A stretch of 64,000 bases of DNA from Liolophura sinensis. Lineage: Eukaryota > Mollusca > Polyplacophora > Chitonida > Chitonidae. Within the stretch, counting starts at the first letter, position 1. Each line of letters opens with the position of its first letter. Both the position numbers and the translations under genes were made by a program. Location: positions 37,886,191 through 37,950,190 of the forward strand of contig NC_088302.1 of the NCBI RefSeq assembly GCF_032854445.1, in the 5' to 3' direction. Positions 47,901 to 59,900 of this stretch are shown here, in pieces. Under the pieces are notes generated by a model, which was given only the letters and a program-made list of their open reading frames with translations, made no database searches and had not been told where the DNA came from.

Positions 47901-50900
47901 TTGTCGGAATCCATGGCCATCATGGCATGGTGTTCCCAAAAATCAGAGTGCATGCTAAAAACAAGGAAATTCAAACAAATAAAGGAAGGTCTATACTGGT
48001 TTATATGATTTCTGCTTCATTCTTTGTTTTCTAAAAATGCATGTCAATTAATTAATGCTAACTTGTTGTTTAATCTGTTATTTGACACATGTGTATGTAG
48101 ATTTATAAAAATGGATATGAAATATCAAAAGTATCATGTTTTATAGGAACAGGACAATTGGTCAACTGAGGAAATCTTGCACAGTGTCTGGAAGTGAGTT
48201 TGCTCATGAGCGTTTGTCTGCACGTCCCAGAAGTGCCCCTCCCAGGGAAAGCCGGATAAGCCCCACCCCTCCTAGAGGAAGCCAGCTGAGCCCCACCTCT
48301 CCCAGAGAGAGCCAGCTAAGTCCTGCACCTCCCAGCAGATCCTCCTCTGCCCTGGGCACGTATCAGCAGCCATCCCCCTCACAGAGCCCCCGTATGTACT
48401 CTGTCAAATTCTCACGCAGACCACCCACTGCCAGTAAGTGTTTTACTCACCCTGTGCACCAAGGGGAGACCATTCACTAGTGTTAGTCTTGGTAGTGCAG
48501 TGCCAAAGAACTGATAGTTCTGATCTTGGTTTACAATGGCATTTACATGGAATTAGAAATGTGTTTCTTGTTTATGTAGGGTTTGCAGAGGATGTCATCA
48601 CCCTAGCTAAACAAGATGTTGTCAGCATTGTTGGAGTTTTTTTAAGATGGTTTAGTATAGCATCATGTTGGTAATATGGCTTTCAAAAAGTAGGTCATAC
48701 AGTGCCTCAGCATCTTTTCAAACTCTTCATAGCGACGTCACCTGTTTCGTTATGATATGACTTCCCCACATTTTCAGTGATTTGTATTCATTCACATGTC
48801 ACGGCCCTGCCGTCCCACATTGTTATTTATTTGTTTTCATTACATGTATTCACATTATTTCACTAGGGCCTTCTCACTCTTTTATTCACTTGTATTCATT
48901 ATAGGTACTTGTATTCAAATTATTTCATTATGGCATCCCCACCTTAGTATTCACCTGTACTGTATTCATTTATTATTTATTATGACCTCCCCAGAGTTGA
49001 GTCAGTCAACAAGCAGACGCCCAAACAAAGCAGGTATTCACCATCACTGGCACAGACCTGCACGTTGTACCTGTTTTTCATTTAACAGTGTCAAAATGAT
49101 AAGAGCTGTCAAGCGCTTATTTTTTGTACTGTGAAACTGTTTGTGTGAGCACAGTCACAAATTGACAATCTTGTTACTGATCAATGTGAATGTATTGGTA
49201 TTTCCAGCACATTGCTAACTTTCCAGTGAATGTGATTAATTTTGTGTCTGCTATTCATCATTTCATATTATAAGATTGTTTGTTCATTGTGTTATGCTGT
49301 ATATAGCAGGATTCATTGTTTATTCATTAGTATACCCCCTCAGCGAAGTCAGGGTGGGGTATGCTAGAATCACCTTGTCAATAGACGTAATTTTGTCCAT
49401 ACATTTCCTCCCAAACTACTGCGCTGATTTTTATGAAATTTACCATACATTTTGCCTATCATCTGAACGTGTGCATACTAAAGTTTAATAGCATTCGGTT
49501 AACTATTTGTCCATACATCTCCTTTTCAAACTGCTGCGCTAGTTTTTTATGATATTTACCATACATCCTGATAATCATCTTAACTTGAGCATGTTATAAG
49601 TTTAATGGCAATCAGGTAATTATTTTCATAATTACTTCAATTTAGGACTTTGTGTAATAATGCTTTTCCATATATTCAGATTTTGTTTATGCAAGTTTTG
49701 CTTAAGTATTGAACCTGTTTGTGTGAAACTTAGCGTCCATCTCCCCTATCATCTAAACGTGTGCATGCTTAAGTTTAACTACAGCTGGGTTATTATTTTC
49801 ATAATTATTCCCATTCAGTTACCTAATGCAGTAATGGATTTTCATGTACACTGTATTCTCTTCTGATTGCTACATTCCTCAATTCAAACTGGATGAACCA
49901 GTACTGCAGTCAAATGCAGATTTTAATTAACTGGGGAGATAAGGATACTCAAATGATCAACTTTTATGTCATATCAGACGTGGTGTTTCCATTGTAATTG
50001 TTGAATTGGATGACCATGTACTGATATGGCATATTGGAGTTTTTTTATGATCAAACTCTTGACATGATACAGACATGATCATGTATTCGTATCTTCTTTA
50101 ACTTAACTAAAACACTGCACACATACATGCAACATTATGGTTAACCCTTAAATACTGTTGTATATTTAGTATATAGAAATGGATCTCCTAAAAAGTTAAG
50201 TAACTGACCAACTTTTATGCGCTACTCAGTATGGGTAAACAGTATTTGAAGAGTAATTTTCTTAATGACCTCCTGTGGTCTGATTTGGTAAACCTGACAT
50301 TGTCTCCTACAAGACAACATATTGTGAGGACATATATCACGGTAGGAAATATGATGGACACAGCCATGTACAAGCTTTTTAAAAAGGGCGAGCTCTAGAA
50401 TTTTTCAAGCTTTTCATGGTGAACTGATTGATTGACACAAGAAAATATAGGAACATGATTGTTCACCTTTAAGACATCACAAATGAGAATGTGTGACAAA
50501 TGGACTGGTAAAATATGACAGTGTTCATGAATTCTGGTACTTGAATGTTTATGGTGTGTATGGTGTGTAGAGTTCATGTGTCCTTATTCATGCTCTGTAA
50601 ATCTTCAACCTTTTCAACCTCTAAAGCACATTTTTTAAGTGGAATTTATGCATGCAATTTTTGTCAGAATGATGCCAAAATTATTTGTTTGTGTCATAGT
50701 GGATGCAAGCTTTATGTAGCTGTGTAAACTATTTCTGCGCAATCCATAGTTCTCACAGAATGTTTGAAAAAATGTTGGTAACAGAGGATGAAAAGGTTGA
50801 AGAATTAGGGTGCTAATGTCTGAATGGTGCTAACATCAGTTAGATGTTCCTTTTACACACTTGTGCAGCATTTTTTTACAGTCTGTGTATTCCTGTTTTG

Positions 50901-53900
50901 ATGTCTGTATAAGGTTTTCTAGGTGACTTCCTGAAATCATGTCAGTTTTGAAATTTTGCCAGCCACATCTAGCTCTCAGGTCATATTTCTGAAGTAAGAA
51001 TTTGCGTTAAGCTCATAAAATGGTGAAAAAATTTCACTAGTTAATAAAGTAATATGCGTGATATGTAAAGTTGTACAATCACATAACAGAGGGAAAAGGG
51101 AAATTTTATGTTATTGTAAATACAGTTGTGCGCAATTTCCTATGTTACTAATTAATTTATTTTTTACTGTAATCAGCTTTTTTGAGTTACAGTAGATATT
51201 TTTGTTGATCCCACAGCTCACACACGGACAAGCTTATTACGCACACTAAGCAGTAGTGGCCGCTTCACTCCTGATGCTTGGCTCCTCCCTGAGACCAAAG
51301 ACGTGCTGGACCGACAGACAAACAGACAGACGCGCTCACTAGATCTAGATGGTAAGGCTTAGACTAGAGTATAGTGGGTAAGGTTACTTCTAGAACATAG
51401 ATGGCAAGGCTAATATTACACATTAGTAGATGAGAAGAATTTCACCCAAAGTTTAGCATGTTTAAAATGACACCTTTTATTTGATTCTGATTGATTCATC
51501 CACCTGTACAGAGCCACTGAAGAGTTCTTTTTATGAAATATGATTAATTTCTTATCAGAAAAGTATCAGAAATATCATTTAAAGACCTTTACATGCTCTT
51601 GAAAGTGCATTTTTACACACCAAACTGTAGGTGAAATTCCTTTGATTCTAGAAGTTAAGGCACATAAGCTGAAATTATTATTAGCTAATATTAAATTTAG
51701 TTTAGTCTTGTTCTTGAACTTTCTGGAACAGCTACTACACGCTGGTGGACAAAAAAAAAACTCTTTAATTATTTGTACACAATTAAGCCTTATGATATAG
51801 TCATAGAGAATTATATCATAGTATGGATTTGAATCCTTGGCTTTTTGAAGAGATCTGTTGCTTTTGTCTCTTCTCTTTCATTCATTATCAGCTGAATTGA
51901 CGTCTTAAGTTGTCAGACTGAGAATGACAAAGTACAAATTAATATGGGGTAATAATTCTAGCCATTATAAAGTAGAAGCCTGGAGTTCTGTGGCAAATCA
52001 TTGTTGTGCTCCTTCTAGGTTTACCGTGTGATGACAAATTAGAAGTGGTAGAATATACACACATAATCTGAACTCTGCACTCTGAACTAATGTATTTATT
52101 TGCACACTTTACAAAGAAGAAAAATTTTACAGTGTTGCATAATGTTTCAAGTTCCAGATGGATACAAAAGGTTTAAAGATATCCTAGAAAATAGAGGCCT
52201 AACTGGTGAGATGTAACCAATTGTAGATGAATTTGGCATATATAGACCAATCCTATCATAACCATGCCTTTGAAAATGCCAACTAATCTTTTCATATATA
52301 ACCAATTCGTGTACAACTGGCTTTGATTTGCTAGTGATGTGTAGCATGCTTTCAGTATTACAATCTGTTTATATTCATTTTACCAGAAAGTTTTAATAGG
52401 TGTGTTTCGAGTTCGAACTCTTTTATCGCTGAAGATAAAAAAAGGTCCTACTCTACTCTACTCTAAAGGTCGTTATAACAAGGGCCTCCGAAAAATGTTT
52501 CAAAGAATGTTATTTAGAAATGATGAAGGCTAGAGAATATTGAGGAGCTGGGTGTTTTTAAACTTAAGGAGTTCATGAAGAAAAGGGGCGTTATTTGAGT
52601 CTCCAGAACGTGGTGAGAAAGGTGATCCATAAATTCACATCAACAAGAGTTGCCTCACCTTTTTCACAAGTCGCACAATAATGTAGAACTGATTTACCTT
52701 TAACGACAAAACAGTTCGAACCTGTAACTCCCCTATTGCTTGTAGATTGTAATATCCTGTTTGTCTTTAACTGGTGTCAAAATGTTCACACTTTCAGTCT
52801 GGGTTTCTTAATTTCAAAGGGTTTTTTTTTTCAGTTTTATGTAAGGTGGGCTCTGAATGATCATGAATGTAAATATGTTGTAATCTGTGTGTATAATGAA
52901 TCAAAGGTGAACATGATATTTTCATGTGTCTTAAAATTCTGGGGGAAAAATTGGTCCTGATGCATGGATATAAATCTTTTGATAAAGCAACAGCCAGGCT
53001 ACACTATATTTATTTTAATTTACCACTGTCTTGTCTTTACTACTCAGCCGGTAGACAATCTGGTTTGTGGAGCTGTACTCATATATCCAGCTTTAGATAT
53101 ATCTCTGCTTTTATTTCTCGACCCTTTTCTCTTCTCACAGTGGAAATTTAAATCTGCTTAATGCATCTTTATAAATTGAAGCAGGTAAATTTAGGTAATG
53201 ATTATTTTGGGAGGCCATAATTACAAAATGTAATGTGTAAATATGACAAGATGTGTCTGTATGTAGGTTTATTTCAAACTACAAAGACCCTTTTTTATTG
53301 ATATAAGTATTATTTCCAATGGCTACCGATTGCGCTTTCGCAAATTTTTACAATTTTACTAATCCCGGTAAAATTCCCTATGTGGTCTATTAGTAACATG
53401 CTACCAAACCGTTCTTCCTTTTCTACTTCTCATGTGTTTCATTTCCAAAGAGAAATTGTGGAAAAAATTTGAAAAAAGGCCTAGACAACAAATAAGTTAT
53501 CATTATAGACTTCAGGCTATTTGCATGTTTGCAAGGTGTTTATTCAAGCAAATTTTGAGGGCGTTATTCCATGTAGACTGATAAAATTATACTTTTTGTG
53601 AGGCTCTGAAATGGGCCAATCCCACCAATGTAGTTCTGTCTCCATAAATCAAATTCAAAAAAGGAAAAATGGGACGGAAAATTGCTCTTTCATATGCTCT
53701 TTTCATAAGGTTGAGGAATTAGTTTGCTTTTCCTTTAGAATCTTTACCCAGTGACTATATTATTTATGTTTGGTTTTTGTTTTGTCTTTTTAGTTATTCA
53801 TAAAGACGAGTCTAAAAAGCGAAAAAAGCGACAACGCAAAAAAAACAAGTGAGTTTTAATGCTTTTTGAAAAGTACCAGCTTGCCATTATCTGATTGATT

Positions 53901-56900
53901 GATATGATGTATTTTTAAGATTTGTGATTTTATAACTGTAAAACATATCATAAGTTATATAATGAAGATGTAAGATCTGATGAACATACATGTAACATGA
54001 TGAAGGTAATGTAACTACTAATACAAACATGATGAACATGCATGTGACATGATGAAGATAATGTAACTACTAATACAAACATGATGAACATACATGTGAC
54101 ATAATGAAGATAATGTAACTACTAATACAAACATGATGAACATACATGTGACATAATGAAGATAATGTAACTACTAATACAAACATGATGAACCTATATG
54201 TAAAATGATGAAGGTAATGTAACTACTAATACAAACATGATGAACATACATGTAACATGATGAAGGTAATGTGACCACTTATGCAAACATGATGAACAAA
54301 CGACCATACATGTAGATGTGTATATCGAGTGTAGAGGAGGTATAGTGTATATGTATTTGTGTGATATACCTGTAGATACATATATGCTGGGAAAAAAAAC
54401 AAATATAAACACCTCTCCGGCCGTACGTGGGAAGGTCTGCCAGCAACCTGCAGCAACCGTATAAGTGAAATATTCTTGAGTATGGCGTAAAACATCAATC
54501 AAATAAATGAATAAATAAATAAATCAAAAGTAAACACTATGTTGGATGATGAAGAAATAAATAATATTATAAAGGTAGACATAAAAAAAACATAAATGAT
54601 GCATTTGTTTACATTTAGGGAATAAATGTTCAATTATGAGTACATGTCTCTGTTTACGTGCTTGCAGTCTGACCAGTGACCAGGACTTGACGGTCAAGCA
54701 GTGGCTGGGCAAACATGGCCTGACTGCCAAAAAGCTGACCATGCTGGACGCCTTGGCCCCTACAATTGTCCCACATAAAGCCAAATATGTGCCCATTCTG
54801 GACAAGCATGTTCTGGCTAAGGTCTTTAACAATGTGAGTGTGTTCGAATGTTATCACATTCAATCCTAAGCTTTTCAACAATCTGTGTACCCGAGAGTTT
54901 TTGGGATACCTGGTCTGCTCTTTTTTAGCCAGTATACATGTAAGTATAGTAGAAATATTTAGTTTCCTTTTTTCATGTGGTTAGACAACCTAATGAAAAA
55001 CATATTAATGTCTTTTTTTCCCCCAAAACTGGGAGAGGAACTATTAATATCTGTTCTAAAAAATAGAACAATAAAGGTACATTCAGAAATTCATGACCAA
55101 AAAATGGATATAATGAATCTTGATTCAGTGTTTGAGGAGCAAATAACAATAAAACTGAAAAATCATCTAATATTTGGGAAAATGTGGACAGTCTCAGCAA
55201 TTTTGTCTGTTGAAGGCCTGTTTTGTGTGTGTTCTGTATCTTGATTGCTGATTGTCTTCCTCATGTCAGGTTCTGCCCCTAGCTCATGTTTCTGGTCGAG
55301 ATACCAAGCAGATCCAACTGATCAGCCCAACAGGTGTTAATCTGGGAGCTTATGAGGAGAAACTAGAACAGAGCATCAACCTGTATGAACGGTAAGACTT
55401 TGCTTCTGTATGCATTGTATTTGCCTGGAGGGGTCTCCGTAGTCAAGGTGGTTAGCATGCCAGCGCAGCGCAGTGACCCAGGAGCCTTTCACCAAGGGGG
55501 TCACTGTGAGTTCAAGTCCAGCTCATGCTGGCTTCTACTGCGGCCGTGCATGGGAAGGTCTGACAGCAACCTGCGGACAGTCGTGGGTTCCCCTCGGGTT
55601 CTTCCTGATTTCTTCCCGCCCATAATGCTGACCCCTGTTGTATAAGTGAAATATTCTTGAGTACGGCCAGTCAAATAAATAAACAATATTTACCTGGATT
55701 TTTAGCCCTGATGTCTGCGAATACATATAGAACCCTTGACTTGCAAATGTCTCACTTATTTCTGGTCATTTGCTCAGTGTTATGCAGTAACTTGAAATTT
55801 TCATCATACACTGTACCGTACTTTAAAAAAAAAAAACCTGAAAACATTTCAAAACAAAGTTGTCATCACAATGTGGGTTTTGGGGTGACTTAATTGTCCC
55901 CAGATGTCATGAAATCAGCCCTGCCTGTCATGACATGTTTATGTTGCTGTGAAGTATATGGACAACAATCTACTCACTGTACATGTAATATTTTGTTGTC
56001 TCCAGATGTCATAAAATCAGTCCTGCCTGTCATGACATGTTTATGTTGCTGTGAAGTATATGGACAGCAATCTACTCACTGTACATGTAATATTTTGTTG
56101 TCTCCAGATGTCATGAAATCAGCCCTGCCTGTCATGACATGTTTATGTTGTTGTGAAGTATATGGACAACAATCTACTCACTGTACATGTAATATTTAGT
56201 TGCCTCCAGATGTCATGAAATCAGTCCTGCCTGTCATGACATGTTTATGTTGTTGTGAAGTATATGGACAACAATCTACTCACATATCACATGTAATATG
56301 ATCATTTTTCAACATGCCAAAATTCAACACTTTGCTCCTACTACCTACAAGTCATTGAAGTTAAGTTATCTGGCCAAAATATTTACCTTCCTTCTTGTAA
56401 TATCAATGAATTTTATGAATGCTGTGTAAAGTATGATTCGCAGAGGGGTTGAACAAATGGACGTAATGATTGTGAAGGACAAGATTCAGTAATATTTTTA
56501 CGTTGTGTGGTAACATTGGTTTTCCATTCTTCACATTGCTTAATAATAATGTTAATTATGTTATTCTGTTTTATTTACATTTTCAGAAAACTTGATCAGC
56601 TTGTGTGGGATGCCTTGCCAGATGAAGTGAAGGCAGAGTGAGTACAACATTGTGCTGTAAATTATTCGTTTAGGGTGACATCCAAGTTTGTGTTATGTTT
56701 TGAAAAAAAAAAATCATTGAAATTCTATAAATAGATTTACTGCAGCTTCTCAAGGCCATGCCAGATTGTGGTCAGCAGCTATGATGTTTGACTTGCTTAG
56801 GTAAGAGTAAATTCAAAATGATGTGCTAAATGCAGGGGGTCTTCATGAATGGATTCTCTGGCAGGTCTCACACATGCATATCAGATTGTGGCCAGTGCAA

Positions 56901-59900
56901 ATGGCCTTTATCATATTTTATCAGGTCATAAGTTTATATTTGCTTTTTTTTTTAATTTCCTTGTCTCCAAAGCCGCATGCTGGATAATAAGTTACCTAAT
57001 CTTTGTGTTGCAATGAGCTGCATAACCAACTGGGTTTGCTTGGCGCAACTTCATTTTGTTTTTTTATGTCTAATGACAGTTCAATTGATAGTTACTGTTA
57101 TAGATGATTCACAGAACATTTAATTCATTAACTGACTTTTGAGTTTTGTCCACATGAATTTGTTTCATGTATTTAAAGGTTTGAAAGCATAGAACCAGTG
57201 TCATTTGCCAACAACAAGATAAAACTGATGAAAATTTTGAAGGAGTTAAATTGGCCAGTGACTTCCAAGGACATAGCCTTATTAGAAGGGGAGATAATCC
57301 GTGGTGAGAAGTTTTTACAGCAGTCACGTGACCTGCAACGAGTTGCTACAGAGCATCAAGAGAAACAGTCGCATCCCAAAACAACAACAACAAGGGGACA
57401 TGATTCAGAGGAGAGGGATGATGCAGATGACAAAGATTATAAAGATGAAGATAAAAAAGAAACGGAGAAGCTTGACAGTGATAAAGATGTGGATGACCAG
57501 GAGAAAGGTGAACGTGATGTGTATGAGGAAGAAGCCAGGGTAGCATCTGTGCTGGCCAAGGAACTTGAACATCAGGTAATGCTCTAGTTATGTGCTAATG
57601 TACGTAATCATTATCACACATGTAGAGTGCATCAGAAAAAAAAAATCCACAGGTTACTTTTCGCATGAAAACCTGCCTTAATTAAAAGTAGGATAATTAG
57701 TGTAATGCTATTTTCAAACAAGTTACACAATAGCAAAGTCAGAATGTTAGTGAACAATAAAGTAAGCAACTGGGTACAGTTGTTAAAGACTGTTTTAAGA
57801 CCAGCTTTGAGGCCAAGTCTTAAATTTTGCATTTAGTCCAGAAATGATTCCATACCAGTATATTAAATATGAAGTACCTCTGCTGAACTGCTGAATCAAA
57901 GTGAGTGAGTGAGTGAGTGCTTGGGGTTTAACGTCGTACTCAACAATTTTTCAGTCATATGACGACGAAGGAATCCTTAGGGTGCATGTACCTGTAATGT
58001 GCCTCCTTATTGCAGGACGGATTTCCACCGCTCTTTTATTTAGTGCTGCTTCACTGAGACGACTTACCTAAGGCAAGTAAGCTGCCCCGCCCAAGCCATT
58101 ATACTGATACGGGTCAACCAGTTGTTGCACTATCCCCTTCATGCTGAACGCCAAGCGAGGAAGTTACAACTTTCTCTTTTCAAGTCTTAGGTGTGACTCG
58201 ATCAAGGATTGATCCTGCATCTACCGGTCCCGTGCTGAATCAAAACCTTACTTAAATATAAAGTATGGCTTAATTCCAGTATTAGTTAATACATTTTCGT
58301 ACAACAGGGACCAACATTGATTTACGATGACGCCATACTGGTCACATGTGGAAGTTCTTTTCAGTTTTTGTTGTCGCCAAGCAGCACCTATGCTTTTCTT
58401 TTCGGGCAAATTTCCAACAGTTTTAATTATCTGAGAAATATGGTTTCAGAGTTGTTTGGGTGCTAAAATGATATCATACTGAACAAAGTATGACTTTCAT
58501 CAGCAAAAGCAATTTTTTTATGATCCCTTATTTGTCTCTGAAAATGCAATTCTTTTCAGTCAGCATTCTGCAGTAAGCAGAGAACACTTTAATGATCAAT
58601 TATTCTTTTATCTTATAAATGACAGGGCCTGAGAGATTCCGCTATGATGAAGAAAAGAGAGAAAAGTGAGAGTCAGAGCAGAAGAAAGGGTTTAGGTGGG
58701 ATGAGTGGACAGAAGGTGATAGCACGTAAAGAGGCTGATGGACACTACTACCCTGGTGAGTATGTTCATGTAGCTTACGATGGGAGAGACTAACAGGGTT
58801 GAAACTGACAAAACTTGTAATTCGGTATGAATTCATGGACCAGGGGCTCTCATGTACTCAGGCAGTTTGACTGTTGGCCAACTGTTAGGCTCTTGGCCAA
58901 TGTGGTCGCACATTTGAATCTGTTTATTAATTTATTTATTTAATTGGTGCTTTACGGCGTAGTCAAGAATATTTCAGTTATATATCGGCAACCAGCATTA
59001 TGGTGGGAGGAAACCAGACAGAGTCAGGGGGAAACTTGCGACCATCCGTAGGTACACATTTGAACCTACCTTAATTCTTCCCAAACCTCTAACCAGTATT
59101 TTGAAACATTCTGAGAGAACTGTCGGTATAGAGAAATAATTTGCACAGTTTATGAAACTTGTATCTTTAGTGACACAAGTAAATCATTTCAGCATCATTT
59201 TCATACCAGTAATAGTATGCATAAATTCCACTGAAAAAAATTGATTTAAAGGTCCAAAAGGTCGAAGACTTACCACATTTACAGTAACTCTCATTGGTTC
59301 TGGATCTGGCTCTATGTCATGTTGTTTGCATTTATTTGGTGATTATATTGGTGTTTTATGCCATACTCAAGAATATGTTTTACTTATACGACGGCACCCC
59401 AACATTATTGTGGGAGGAAACTGGATTATGTGGTTTGTAAGGCACCTGGTACAGGTCAACTGTTTACTCTGTATACTTTGTATATGGGCTTCCTCACTCA
59501 TAAACCTGACTACTATTCTTGAGTACGGTGTAAAACACCAATCAAATAAATAAATAAATCTAAGATGAGAGTAGGGCTAACCTAGTTATCGTGGACGTCA
59601 GAGAAATATGGCATTTCAGTTATTTTACTCTATTTCATTGGAAGAAAAAAAACAGAAAAAAACATCCCTTGATCACAATCAAGACGAAGGGCAAAATTAA
59701 AATTCTTCAGAAAAAATCATATCATAAGATTATACCCATATTTAAAACTTCGGCATCCGTAATGAATATTTCACTGACTGATATTTGTTATTTAGCAACT
59801 GCGTGTCGACTAAAGGCTAACTTGAAAGACAAAAAAATGTATTTTGTATAATTTGAACAGCATGTCTAAGTAGGCCTAAGTTCTACTGGGGAGATGAATG

